DNA of 64,000 nucleotides from Triplophysa rosa. Taxonomy: Eukaryota > Chordata > Actinopteri > Cypriniformes > Nemacheilidae. Below the pieces are notes generated by a model. That model was not told where the DNA came from and made no database searches. It saw nothing but the letters and a program-made list of their open reading frames with translations. Below, piece by piece: positions 45,937-57,111 of this stretch (its first letter is position 1; each line of letters opens with the position of its first letter). The translations under genes and the position numbers were made by a program. Location: positions 4,605,639 through 4,669,638 of the forward strand of contig NC_079898.1 of the NCBI RefSeq assembly GCF_024868665.1, written 5' to 3'.

Positions 45937-46572
45937 ATGATTCTGTGTAGTCAGATGGCTTTTGCAGTTTTCCACTGCATACTGTGGTTCACTGTGCCTG
46001 TCTTCCTGCGCTCTGAATTCAAGGTGGCGTACGTCACCGAGCGCAGTGTCTACATGTGCACATGTGCACAGGAATTGGCCTTCTGTGAGAAAATGAACTC
46101 CAGTGAATGTAGCAACTGCAAGGACCAAACGTCTGTGCTGCTGAGAGGAGAGAGCCCCAGCCCAGTGCAAAAGAAACGGCTTACAGTGTGGTACACGTCA
46201 CCGCTTAATGTGGCCCTTCTTTTGAACAACTCGGAGATCAGGCACTTGTCATTGGTCCAGTGTAGGCCTGCTACTGACCAGCCAATAGCGATTGACTTCT
46301 TCACAGTACAGCGCCTCGAGACGCTCACAGTCACCTGGAAGCCTGGCCAGAGTCACGATGTCATCATAGGCAAGGACAGGGGCGCCCCCTACCACGAGGA
46401 AGCGAGAATCGCTGTCATTCACACTTCAGTGCTAACTGGAAAAACTGAGCTGAAGTCCTACACAGTCCAAACCAAAGTGGATCCCAGTGGGACGATGTCC
46501 TTCCCAGACATTTTTTTGTCTCGCACTGGGCTTTCCGAGCTGTCCAGAATATTTGTCACGTTTCTGTACTAA
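45937..46572 (+). CDS. Unrecognised secreted protein, 211 residues
   Basis: A single open frame begins 24 bases after a clear acceptor (TTTTGTTCTCGTATACGCAG at 45912); the open frame extends upstream but that is intronic. ATG 45937 gives MILCSQMAFAVFHCILWFTV, a signal-peptide-like start. A Cys-rich segment follows (YMCTCAQELAFCEKMNSSEC then SNC), then a longer beta-rich region with no cysteine cluster, ending RIFVTFLY and a stop. GC content and codon use are clearly higher and more gene-like than the flanks. I do not recognise the family; a short extracellular ligand or receptor-like protein is possible. No membrane anchor is visible after the signal. Confidence 0.7.
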   Translation: MILCSQMAFAVFHCILWFTVPVFLRSEFKVAYVTERSVYMCTCAQELAFCEKMNSSECSNCKDQTSVLLRGESPSPVQKKRLTVWYTSPLNVALLLNNSEIRHLSLVQCRPATDQPIAIDFFTVQRLETLTVTWKPGQSHDVIIGKDRGAPYHEEARIAVIHTSVLTGKTELKSYTVQTKVDPSGTMSFPDIFLSRTGLSELSRIFVTFLY

Positions 46573-46925
46573 GAGGCATTTCATCTCATGAATCAAATGT
46601 CATTTCCTCAATTACACAGCGTTGAATTTGATCACTTTTAATGTGCATTGTCTATGCCATGTGTTGCTGTACCATATCACATATATCTATTGTACATATT
46701 TACAGGGAGTCAGCCATTTTAAAGGCTGTCTCATTCGCAAAATCCTTCCAGTGCACTGAAACGTTAGTTCCCGAAAAAAACTCCCAAAATGCTCCGCAAA
46801 AATCAGGGAGCATCGATGCTCCCTATGTTCCCTTTAATGATGGGCGATACTGTAAAATCTGGAAACGATCCGATACCAAGTAAATGCAAGGCCAGTATTG
46901 CCGATTGATACCGATTGATACCGAT

Positions 46926-47384
46926 TAGGGATGTAACGATTCACTCAGCTCACGATGCGATGCGATTCACGATTCTGATCTCACGATGCGATTTATTCAC
47001 GATTTACTCACGATTTATTTAAAAAAAATGAGTTGAAACAAATTAGAAATGAACAACTTCCCTTGCATTATTTCTTAAATGCTTCACGTTTCTTTGCATA
47101 ATAAAATAATGTTTTATTTCAAATAACAAAAGTAAACTGCGATTTTATAACAAATTAAAAATAGAAAAAGTCTCTTTAATATAAACAAACGAATACTGTC
47201 TGTGCTTATCTTGGATTTTTTTGCATTTAAGAAATATCAGCATCCACGTTTAGGTTTGCAGTGAAAATAGCGGCCCCTGCTGTTCAAAAAATGTATTACG
47301 ATTCAGTTCAAGCCTCAACCGAATTGAATCGTCACTCATTATAACCGATTTTCAACCGGCTCACGGTGAATCGTTACATCCCTA
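46926..47384. mobile_element. hAT-like MITE, TAGGGATGTAACGATTCAC ends
   Basis: Perfect 19-bp inverted ends, flanked by ATACCGAT on both sides (46918-46925 and 47385-47392). It inserted within a 'ataccgat' repetitive stretch belonging to another repeat. 459 bp, no ORF. Confidence 0.88.
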
Positions 47385-47984
47385 ATACCGATACCAATAC
47401 TTTTTACTTTTAGAAGCATTCACTTCAGAAGGAGCTTTATTACCAAGTATGTTTACACACACAAGGAATCTGACTTGGCGACAGGAGCTTAGTGCAGAAG
47501 AAAGTGTACATATGGTGCTAACATAGTGCAAATATACATGAACTTACATTTACTTTCCTGTATATGAAGTGTCTTGATTTATCAGATGAATGCATCATTT
47601 ATATGCAAAATCTGAATACATTTACATGGCCACTAAAATGTTTTTGTGCTCTTAATGTGCCTGTGATTAATAATTTGCATGTATAAACACAGGACATATT
47701 TTAAACCAAATAAATTAATTTTTTAATGTAATAAACTGAATTTGCAAACATGAACTTTGCACCATATTATTACTGGAAAATAATAATAACAGATTAACAG
47801 AACAATAAAACATTATATAACAAAACAATTTCTCCCTATCCCATAGCTTTTAGGGAATCACCTATAGGTAAAATAACAGCCTATAGTGTCCTTTTCACAG
47901 TTAACACAAAAGGAATATTCAGCCATTTTAATTTTTCAGATTTGAGATAAGGGTCTGTCTGAAGGATGGGTCTCCTCTCTTCGT

Positions 47985-48150
47985 TTATCATTTGCAGCTC
48001 AGTGTACTCTTTCTCGTGTGTTTTGATGTGTTTAAATAAATTAGTGGTGTTGTCACAGAAGCGAATTGCTTTATTGCATACATCGCAGTGTTTTTATTCA
48101 CGGCAGTGAAATGAAATAACTCCACACGATGCTCCTCTTCTTTTTCGCCA
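47985..48150 (-). pseudogene. BED zinc finger of a hAT transposase
   Basis: On the minus strand MAKKKRSIVWSYF is followed, one frame over, by HCDVCNKAI...NTTNLFKHIKTHEKEY. The W-x-Y-F start and C-x2-C...H-x3-H pattern are a BED finger as in hAT transposases and ZBED genes. The frameshift near 48110 and the lack of any following transposase core make it a relic. Confidence 0.6.
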
Positions 48151-48331
48151 TGATAGCTGTCATTCTCTGAGTCAGCCGTGTCTGCTTGCTTGCGCTTGGC
48201 GCCGCTGAGTAACGTGATGGCAGGACATCAAAACACAGCAGAGCAGGGAGGAGCAACGTGATCACAGTGCAGGTTATGGAGGGTGTCATGTACGGAAAAA
48301 TGTGGTGAAGGTTCAAAATGTCAGAATGGAG

Positions 48332-48676
48332 AAAGGAATAACATATGCTGAGGCTTTGAAGAAAGTAGATAAGATACCTAAAGTAATTGAAACCAGGAAT
48401 GCAACCGAACAACCGAAACAATTAGGAATGAGCAAAGTAAAGGTAAAAATGGAGTAATGGATGACAAAGTTTCATTCCTAGCATTTATTGCTTAAGTAGT
48501 GAATTGCTCTGCTCAAACCGAAAGCAGGACTGAAAGAATTAGAATCATTATTAGAGCTGCTGAAAAGTACCTGGATTTTGAGAATGTTAATGTTGATATG
48601 ATACATGAAAGGCTCAAGATGCAAACAACAAACAGTCAAATAGCAAATAGTCAGTCAACATGTGGTGGTTCTTAAT
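48332..48676 (+). pseudogene. I-type LINE ORF1 remnant
   Basis: Begins MEKGITYAEALKKVDKIPKV and later reads IIIRAAEKYLDFENVNVD, the kind of N-terminal and mid segments seen in fish I-element ORF1. The stretch is short, with stops near 48454 and 48494 and no visible zinc knuckles. Confidence 0.45.
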
Positions 48677-48679
48677 GGT

Positions 48680-51600
48680 AAGTAACAATCTTGCAGTGCA
48701 ATGCAAGAAGCTTAATTGCCAATGGACAAGAGTTTAAGAAATATATAGCAAAAGCAAATCAAGAGAATGGTCCAGATATAATGTATACAGGAAACTTGGC
48801 TTAAACCACAAGTTAATTTTATAATTCATGGTTATGTAGCAATTCAGAGAGATAGACATCTAGGAAATGGTGGTAGGGTAGCAACCTTTATTAAACAAGG
48901 AATGTTTGAAGCAGTTGAGGATGTTAGGGAAGTAGAAGTTGTGGTGGTGGAAATATGGGAAGGTTCACGTTGTATTAGAATAATGAACTTTTACAATCCA
49001 TGTGAAAGGTTAAATAAGGATACTCTAGAAAGTATTGGAGGGGATAGGAAGCAAAAAGTGGTATGGTGATTTTAATGCTTACAGTTCGTTATGGGGAAGC
49101 GCAAAAACAGATAAAAATGGAGAGATCATTGAAGACATGCTAGATTGGGGAGGATTATTTTGTATCAATGATGGCAGTTATACTAGAATTGATTTATCAA
49201 AGGGAAGACATTCAGTGTTAGATTTAACAATAGTTTCGGAAAGCTTAACTGGAAAGTGTGAATGGAAAGTATTAGATCATAGTACAATAGGTAGTGACCA
49301 TTTTCCTATTTGCAGCAAAGTGGGAGTAGATATAGTTCAAAATGTGGGGGAAAGAATGCCAAGGTGGAGGTTTAAATCAGCTGATTGGGATAAGTAAGGA
49401 GTTATGTGAAAGCAAAATGAAGGAAATAAGTAATGTTATGATGGATGTTGATGTTTTTAATAATAAAATATGTCAGGTTCTACATAGTTCAACTGTAGAA
49501 GTAATAGGTAAGAAGAAGGCAGGAAGCAGGAGGAAAGCTGTACCATGGTGGAATGAGGAATGTAATGAGGCAATTATAAGGAGAAATAAAGGCCTTAAGA
49601 GGGTAAGAGGTCACTTAACTTTAATGATTTAGTTTACTATAAAAGGGCACAGGCTATAGTGAGAAGAGTAATTTCTAAAATAAATTACTGGAGAGAATTT
49701 TGTAAGAGAATTGGTGAAGACATTGAAATAAATGAAATATGGAGTATGATAAGAAAGATGGGGGGGATACAAAGAGATCGCAACATACCTGTTTTAATAC
49801 ATAATAATAGACACATTTTAACTGAAAGTGGAAAAGCAGAGGTGTTGGCAGAAAATTTTGTTAAAGTACACAGTAACTCAAATCTATCAGAGGAGGACGC
49901 ATGGAAGGATAGGGAACAGATATTAAGTAAATATCCTCACTTATTGAAGGATAAAGGACCATCTGGATGTATGTTGGATTCAGAATTCACCCTGTATGAA
50001 TTGAAAAAGGCACTTGAAGGGGTTAAACAAACTTCCCCAGGTAGAGATGACATCTGTTATTAGATGATATAACATTTATCAGAAACATCGTTAGATCTAA
50101 TCTTGAGCCTTTTTAATAAGGTTTTGGAGTTAGGGAAGTGACCAGCTTACTGGAAGCATGGGATCATAATGCCAATTGCTAAACCAGGCAAGGACCATAT
50201 GCAGCCAAATAACTACAGACCCACAGCTTTAACTTCTTTGTGCAAACTGATGGAGCGTATGGTTATGAGTATACTGGTATATGTCATTGAGAAGAAAGAA
50301 TTCTTATCACCATTCCAAAGTGGATTTAGGAAAGGACGTAAACTATGGACTCTATACTATGCCTGGAATCCGAAATAAGAAAGGCTCAGGTAAATAAGGA
50401 AGTTTTAGTTGGGGTATTTTTTGATGTCGAAAAGGCATATGATATGATGTGGAAAGAGGGACTTTTAATTAAGTTAGATAGAATGGAAATCAAAGGAAGA
50501 ATATATAATTGGATCAGGAATTTCTTGTTCAATAGAACTATACAAGTAAGAGTGGGTACTGCATCTTCTCAGATACATACAATAGAGAATGGAACACCAC
50601 AGGGTAGCATTAGCAGTCCAATTCTGTTTATTTTTACAATGGTCGATAGTGGGATAGGAAGATCGTTGTATGCAGATGATGGTGCGTTGTGGAAAAGAGG
50701 GCGTAATGTGGAAAGGTGTATGCAGACTGCTGTTAATAATGTAGAGAATTGGGCAAATGAATGGAGTTTCCGTTTTTCTGTAGCAAAAACAATCACAAGC
50801 AATGAAAATTTGTTGCAGAGCTTTTAGATCATCACCATTATCAGCAGTTAATGTAGAGATGGGAGAGATGCCTCAAGAAATCTGTAGGCTTAAGTTAAGG
50901 ATAAGGTACTGGATAAGTATAAAGGGACGTTCGGATAGTCATCAAGTTAAAATGGTGTTGAAGGACTGTTGGGAATATATAGTATAAAAAGTTGTCAAGC
51001 TTTGGAAGGCCAATGAGGAAGCACAGAAAATGGGATTAAGTGACAAACATATTGCCCCTACAGTGGCGAGGTCAACCATTCCTCCTTGGCTCTTCCCAAT
51101 GCCTGTGATTGATATCCAATTGCATAAAGAAAAACATAACAATGAAACAAGTGTTTTAGAAAGATCATTTGTACAGAAATATTTAGATCTTACTTATTAT
51201 AGTGCAGTGCAATTATACACAGATGGTTCAAAGGATCCAGAATCTGGGAAAACTGCTGTAGCAGTATATATTCCTCTATTCAAAAAGAAAATGTCAAAAA
51301 GAACTTCAGATCATATTTCTGTATTTACTGCAGAATAGCAATAGTATTGACACTTCAGTGGATAGAAGAAACACAACCAATAAAGACAGTAATATGCACA
51401 GATTCTCTTTCAGCAATAAATAGTTTGTCAAGTGGAAAATCATTAGCAAGACAAGATATGATAAATGAAGTAATGCAAAGTCTTTTTAGAATAAAACAGT
51501 ATGGACTTATAGTAAATTTTGTGTGGGTACCATCACATATGGGTGTGAAAGGAAATGAGGAGGCTGATCATCTGGCTAAACAGGTTTTAAATCATTCTCA

Positions 51601-52074
51601 AATAGACATTGAAGTGACATTAAGTAAAACAGAAATAAAAGTGATAATAGCGAAAGAAGTACAAGAAATATGGCAGAAGGAATGGGAAGAAGGGAAAAAA
51701 GGTAGACATTTACTGTATATGGCACACAAGAGAAAGTTGGTTCAGAGAGAAGAAGATTTGGAAACAGGAAAGAGGACGTATTAATAACAAGAATGCGTAT
51801 TGGACATTGTTTATTAAATCTATGCTTATATAGAATAGGAAAACATGAGAATGGAAATTGTGACAAATGTGGGTTAACAGAAAATGTAGAACATGTACTG
51901 ATAAAATGTGAGGCTTATGAAAGAGAACGTTTCCAACTAAGTCAAGCTTTAAGAAATTTGGAAATAAATGATTTGTCAATCCAGCATTTGTTAGGTGATG
52001 GACAAAAACAATCAAGACTATATCGAGAATTAGTTGTTTATTTAAAAGAAACACGATTGATTAATAGGATATAG
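48680..52074 (+). pseudogene. I-type LINE ORF2 (EN, RT, RNase H)
   Basis: The endonuclease shows VQCNARSLIANGQEF, GDFNAYSSLWG and GSDHFPIC (48690-49340). The RT shows NYRPTALTSLCKLMERM, GVFFDVEKAYDMMW, NGTPQGSISSPILF and catalytic YADD in SLYADDGALW (50680). The RNase H shows LYTDGSKDPESG, ICTDSLSAINSL and VPSHMGVKGNEEADHLAK (51210-51580). The end has CDKCGLTENVEHVLIKC (51860). At least six frameshifts or stops (near 49060, 49390, 50062, 50375, 50820, 51338) separate the blocks, so no functional product. Confidence 0.85.
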
Positions 52075-52388
52075 ATTTTTTTTATTTTTTATTAATACCA
52101 GCTGTGAAGTATCACAACGCGCTTAAGCAGTCACGTCACAGGAAAATAAGTGAACGGTGCCAAGAGAAGGGAGTCAAGGTCCTAACCACTGCCCGAATCC
52201 GTGTACATGATGATTCACGACCTCGGGAGCTGATCGAGACACAGGGTTAGTAACGTGTAACGTGTAGTAATAATGTTAATGGCGCCGGTAGGGTCAGCTA
52301 ATATCCGGTCGTATAACACTGTATGGGAAAAGGAGGATTTTTGGCCAGCAAATATTTGTGTTTTTCAGATAGAAAATAAGAAACTAAT

Positions 52389-52777
52389 TGTAGCGGGTTT
52401 GCTATATTGAGGAAGGAAGAGGACGAGGTTGGTGGGACTGACACGAGCTTTCATTGCTTCGCCACACGAGAAAACAAAAAGTCCATTCATACAACACATA
52501 AATCCACAGCTTTTCCTTCAGCCCGGCTTGAGACGATAATAATCCAGCAAAGTCCTTCATTCTTTCCTGCGAGGTTCCGTGACCGTGGCAGCCCGTGTGC
52601 AGTCCTTCTCTCTCTTCCCGTTGAGCGTCTCCTGGGTCTTTATATATTGTCTCCCCGCGCCCTTACTGGAACGAGACACAGATGTTGGTTGTTTGTATTT
52701 ACTCCACTCACTTACCGCTCATCTCCTGGCTCTCTCTCCTGCCGCAGACCTCGCTAAACCACGCCCCCCTCGCCACA
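52389..52777 (-). repeat. 3' LTR (389 bp)
   Basis: The matching terminal repeat, TG...CA ended. It is preceded on the minus strand by a purine run. The RNase H reading frame reaches its edge. Confidence 0.92.
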
Positions 52778-53956
52778 TACCCCCACCGCCCGCCTCAGGC
52801 CAGGGAGCCGTCCGGCCTGCAGCCCCCCCCCATTTCTGGAGAGGAAGCCGGCTACAACCATTTGGGCACCCGGCCTGTGGACCACCTGGAACTTAAAAGG
52901 CTGTAGCGCCAGATACCAACGGGTGATCCTGGCGTTGGTATCTTTCATGCGGTGGAACCACTGCAGGGGAGCGTGGTCCGAACAGAGGGTGAATTCCCGG
53001 CCCAGGAGGTAGTATCTAAGGGTGAGAACGGCCCATCTGATGGCCAAACATTCTTTCTTGATGGTGCTGTACTTAGTCTCTCTCTTTGAGAGCTTGCGGC
53101 TAATGTATAGCACCGGCCGTTCCTCACCCCCCACCTCCTGTGCCAGGACGGCACCCAGCCCCCTGTCCGACGCGTGAGTCTGCAACAAGAAAGGGAGAGA
53201 AAAGTCAGGAGAGTGTAAGAGCAGCCTGCCACACAGGGCAGCCGTCACCTGGGAAAACGCCTGCTGGCACTGCTCCGTCCATTGGACCGGATCTGGTGCC
53301 TCCTTTTTAGTAAGATCAGTCAGCGGGCTGGTGAGGTCCGAATAGTTGGGCACAAAACGTCTGTAATATCCCGCCAGCCCCAGGAACTGTCTTACCTCCT
53401 TTTTGGTCTTGGGACTCGGGCAGGTCGCAACGGCTGCGGTCTTATTAATTTGGGGCCGCACTTGTCCATGTCCCAAGTGGAAGCCCAGATACCTAACCTC
53501 CACCCGCCCAACCGCGCACTTCTTCGGGTTGGCCGTGAGACCGGCCACCCTCAGCACTCCCAGGACCGCCCTCAAGTGTTGGATATGCCACTGCCAGTCG
53601 TTGCTATAAATGATGATATCATCTAGATAGGCAGTGGCATATGCCGTATGGGGTCGGAGAATACGGTCCATGAGGCGCTGAAAGGTGGCCGGCGCTCCGA
53701 ACAAACCGAACGGAAGTGTCACGAATTGGTGTAATCCGAACGGCGTGGTGAAGGCAGTTTTTTCCTTAGATAATGGTGATAGGGGGATCTGCCAGTACCC
53801 TTTCGTTAAGTCCAATGTCGAATAAAAACGAGCCATGCCTAGCCGGTCCAGTAATTCGTCGACCCGTGGCATTGGATAGGCATCGAATTTCGATACCGCA
53901 TTCACTTTGAGATAATCCACGCAGAACCTGACCGAGCCGTCCGTCTTGGGAACCAA
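52754..53956 (-). pseudogene. Reverse transcriptase and RNase H
   Basis: RT with VPKTDGSVRFCVDY, LDLTKGYWQI and the catalytic AYLDDIIIY (Tyr-Leu-Asp-Asp at 110-113). RNase H follows with LGAVLAQE and ECLAIRWAV. The first RNase H Asp motif reads THASD instead of TDASD, and the last reads VVAGFLSR where relatives have ADFLSR, so two catalytic positions look mutated. The frame lies +1 from the preceding segment. Confidence 0.87.
52778..52796 (-). promoter_or_regulatory. Polypurine tract
   Basis: GGCGGGCGGTGGGGGTA abuts the 3' LTR on the minus strand, the position of the plus-strand primer. Not a pure purine run (C and T interruptions). Confidence 0.5.
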
Positions 53957-53958
53957 AA

Positions 53959-54741
53959 CTATCGGGCTCGCCCAGTCCTGTTGGATTCTTCTATTACCCC
54001 CATCTCGAGCATTGCCGCTAATTCCGTCTGAACCACATTTTTCTTGTGCTCAGGTAAACGATAGGGCCGGCTAAGAACCACTACGCCCGGCACCGTCTCG
54101 ATATGGTGCTGAATGAGTTTCGTGCGTCCCGGTAGGGGCGAGAACACGTCTGCGAATTCCGCCTGCAACCTGGCTATGTCCGTGAGCTGGGAGGGTGAGA
54201 GGTGAACTCCTCCCGGAGCCAGAGCGAGTGATTGTGGTTTTATATTTGCTTCAGGTCCCAGATCATCCTCTCCACTAATTACCGTCGCCAGCATCACGGG
54301 TTCGACCTCCTGCCATTTTTTAAGGAGATTGAGGTGGTAAATTTGACGTGCCCCGCTCCTATCTGACCGCACTACTTCATAATCAAGATCTCCCACTTTC
54401 CGTGTGACCTTAAACGGCCCTTGCCACTTCGCTAGTAATTTGGAACTTGAGGTGGGGAGTAATACAAGCACTTTTTCTCCCAGTGAAAATTTCCTGAGGT
54501 TGGTTCCCCTGTTATACAGCCGGCTCTGTTTATCCTGGGCCTGTAACAAATTCTCCATAGATAGCCGCCCCAGTGTATGGAGTTTTGTTCTCAGGTCCAG
54601 GACATGTTGAATTTCGTTCTTGCTGTTGGAGGGTCCGTCCTCCCAAGTCTCTCTCAGGACGTCCAAAACCCCTCGGGGCTGGCGTCCAAAGAGAATCTCG
54701 AAGGGGGAAAACCCTGTGGAGGCTTGCGGGACCTCTCGCAC
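53959..54741 (-). pseudogene. Integrase C-terminus and linker to RT
   Basis: Continues the integrase: TGFSPFEILFGRQPRGVLDV, then KWQGPFKVTRKVGDLDYEV, the GPY/F module of Ty3/gypsy integrases, then LQAEFADVFSPLPGRTKLIQ and PYRLPEHKK, the segment that normally opens reverse transcriptase. The physical fusion of GPY/F to RT shows the Gmr1-type order. It is frameshifted at both ends. Confidence 0.87.
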
Positions 54742-54758
54742 AGCGAATAAGAGGGGTT

Positions 54759-56072
54759 CTAACCATTTATCCCAATTTTGGCGTCCTCGTGTACGAACTT
54801 ACGAATCATGGTTTTCAATGTGCGATTAAACCGTTCTACCAGCCCGTCTGTTTGAGGATGAAAGACGCTGGTACGGACCGATTTAATGCCCAATAATTCA
54901 TAAAGTTCGCGTATCGTGCGTGACATGAACGCCGTGCCTTGATCCGTGAGGATCTCCCGGGGGATCCCCACGCGGGAGATGACGCGAAACAGTGCCTCCG
55001 CCACACTCTTAGCGGAAATGCTGTGGAGCGGCACTGCCTCGGGATATCGGGTTGCATAATCCACCAAGACTAATGCAAATCGATGTCCTCTCGCTGACCG
55101 CTCTAATGGCCCGATGAGGTCCATACCAATTCTATCGAAGGGGACCTGCATGAGCGGTAATGGGCGCAATGGCGCTTTTGGGGATGCCGGAGGGTTTACC
55201 AGCTGACATTAATGGCACGAGGCGCACCACCTGCGTACGTTCTCGTGAATGCTTGGCCAAAAGAATCGGGCCATGAGGCGATTTAGTGTCGTGTTTTGTC
55301 CTAAATGCCCCGCCATGGGATTACAATGTGCCGCCTGGAAAAGCATTTCCCGGCGGCCCCGTGGCACTAGTAACTGGGTTGTATCTTCCTTTGTTTGAGC
55401 GTCTTGGGTCACTCGATACAACCTGTCTTTTATGATTGCAAAATACGGGTAGGAGCGCGGTCGGGCAGGTTGGAGAGGTTGACCGCCCACATAGCGGACC
55501 TGTTCAAAGGCAAAATTGAGAGATTCGTCCCGGGATTGTTCCAGGGGAAAGTCATCGCGTTCCGAGAGGATTCGCCCCTCGGATCCGCTCGCTTCCCCTG
55601 AAACAGCCTCTCCTGCCTGCACGAGCGCGCTGCCTCCCGGTGCCTCTAGACCCCAAGAGACACCCGCACATAAGCACCTCAATAATTCCACGAATGCCAG
55701 CCAATTAGTTCCCAAGATTAGCGGGTGTCGGAGGTGTGGGTTAACCGCTACCTCAACTCTATGCTTTTCTCCCCTGAATTGAATCATGACGGGGATTACA
55801 GGATATCTCACCACATCCCCGTGTACGCACCATACCCGAACCATGCGGCTATTATCCAATGCCCCGGGCCGAACCAGGCTTTGATGGATGGAGGTCTGGT
55901 TACAACCGGAATCCACCAGAGCCGGGTATGTACCCCCCCTATACTCACAGGAATTTGGTACCATCCATTCTGACCGCGGGCAGCCTGCGGCATGTCGGGA
56001 ACCCGGATCATTGTCCCGACCTCCATCACTGGGCACCGATCGACAAAATGATCCGGGTCTCCACATCGCCAA
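54759..56072 (-). pseudogene. Protease and integrase (one nonsense stop)
   Basis: From about 55930: YPALVDSGCNQTSIHQSLV, an aspartic protease with DSG active site. Then the integrase zinc finger (HCNPMAGHLGQ...CASCH, C), interrupted by TAA at 55209-55211 right after CASCH, and the catalytic core with GMDLIGPLERSARGHRF, EILTDQGTAFMS and QTDGLVERFNRTLK, holding the D-D-E residues. The frame ends in EDAKIGING where a one-base loss shifts it (near 54765). Protease directly followed by integrase, with no RT between, is the key layout feature. Confidence 0.85.
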
Positions 56073-57067
56073 CAGGCCGGCCCAGGCATCTCCGCCATCC
56101 GGGTGGCGGGAAGTGGAGCACAGGAAGGGCGCGGAGAGAGGGTGGACCCATTGCCGTCATGAAATCCCCAGGGCGGAGCACGATACCCGGTTGTGTAGTC
56201 CCCAGGCTGTGGGAACCGTTGGCGAGGCGGCACTCGTGGCGGACCGGGTGGACGGGACCTGGGTGCAGGGACAGGGCGAGGAGAGAGAGATAGAGAAGAG
56301 AGGGAGAGAGGAACAGCCTCCGGAGAGGAGAGAGAGACAGCCGGGAGGGGTTCACCAACCCCGGGGCACACCACCATCTGGTCTTCAGCCAGGTGGATGG
56401 CTGAGTCCAGTGACGTCGGGAGATGGCACTGGACCCACTTAGCCGTTTTCTTCGGAAGCCGAGCGATAAACTGCTCCAGCTCCATGCGGTCGATGATGTC
56501 CTCGATGTCGCCTTTCCCAGCCAGCAGCCATTTGCGGCAGGAGTCCCGGAGCTGGTGGGCCATCACGAAGGGCCGGCCGTTTTCGCCCAGACCCAGCGAC
56601 CGGAATCGCTGACGATGCTCCTCCGGGCTATGGCCGACCCTCTGCAGGATGGCCCTCTTCAGGTCGTTGAAGACCAGGAGGTTCTGGACGGGCAGTGGCC
56701 GAGCCGCCAGTTGCGCTTCCCCCGACAGCAACGGCAGGAGTCGCCTCGCCCAATCCTCCGGGGGCCAGCCGCTAGTCTCCGCCGTCTTCTCGAAGAGGTC
56801 GAGGAACGCCTCTGGGTCATCCTCTGGCCCCATCTTTGACAGCGGTAAGAACGCGGCGGTCGTCGCGGGAGCAAACGCCTCTGCCCAAACCCCCTGGTCC
56901 ACCCAGCTCCGGAAGCTCTCGCGGTCCTCTCGCTGGGCTTGGAGGATAGTCTGGAAGCGGAGGTCGTGGTCACTCCGAAGGTCCAGCAGTGCCTGGTGTT
57001 GTTCGCGGTGGAGGACCGCAAGAGATGCGATGATGTCCGCAAACGGCGTGCCCGATGTTGCCTGCAT
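55808..57067 (-). CDS. Gag with SCAN-like domain and zinc knuckle
   Basis: The Gag frame starts about 25 bases after the primer site. Residues about 84-230 read FLDLFEKTAETSGWPPEDWA, LLPLLSGEAQLAARPL, HRQRFRSLGL and MELEQFIARLPKK, matching the SCAN domain of vertebrate zinc-finger proteins, which is held to descend from a Gmr1-like capsid. A Pro/Ser-rich linker follows, then CWRCGDPDHFVDRC, a CX2CX4HX4C RNA-binding knuckle. After that the frame runs past a 7-G run (about 55936) into nonsense, whereas the protease is in the next frame. The structural part is uninterrupted. Confidence 0.87.
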   Translation of the reverse strand: MQATSGTPFADIIASLAVLHREQHQALLDLRSDHDLRFQTILQAQREDRESFRSWVDQGVWAEAFAPATTAAFLPLSKMGPEDDPEAFLDLFEKTAETSGWPPEDWARRLLPLLSGEAQLAARPLPVQNLLVFNDLKRAILQRVGHSPEEHRQRFRSLGLGENGRPFVMAHQLRDSCRKWLLAGKGDIEDIIDRMELEQFIARLPKKTAKWVQCHLPTSLDSAIHLAEDQMVVCPGVGEPLPAVSLSSPEAVPLSLSSLSLSPRPVPAPRSRPPGPPRVPPRQRFPQPGDYTTGYRAPPWGFHDGNGSTLSPRPSCAPLPATRMAEMPGPACWRCGDPDHFVDRCPVMEVGTMIRVPDMPQAARGQNGWYQIPVSIGGVHTRLWWIPVVTRPPSIKAWFGPGHWIIAAWFGYGAYTGMW

Positions 57068-57092
57068 GACGGCGGTGGCCCTCCTACTTCCT

Positions 57093-57110
57093 TCCCGGGT
57101 TTCGGCACCA
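57093..57110 (-). promoter_or_regulatory. Primer binding site, tRNA-Phe
   Basis: One base inside the 5' LTR, the minus strand reads TGGTGCCGAAACCCGGGA, 18 bases complementary to the CCA-tailed 3' end of eukaryotic tRNA-Phe (whose gene starts GCCGAAAT). The match relies on my recall of the tRNA sequence. Confidence 0.82.
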
Positions 57111-57111
57111 G

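Larger units (their letters stand above)
48290..52085 (+). mobile_element. I-clade LINE with RNase H, decayed
   Basis: A non-LTR retrotransposon in plus orientation. In order: an ORF1 remnant, AP-type endonuclease, reverse transcriptase, RNase H and a C-terminal Cys-rich finger. The RNase H domain places it in the I group rather than L1, L2 or RTE. Edges are approximate and no target duplication was found. A low-GC, A-rich sense strand contrasts with the GC-rich LTR element next to it. Confidence 0.85.
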
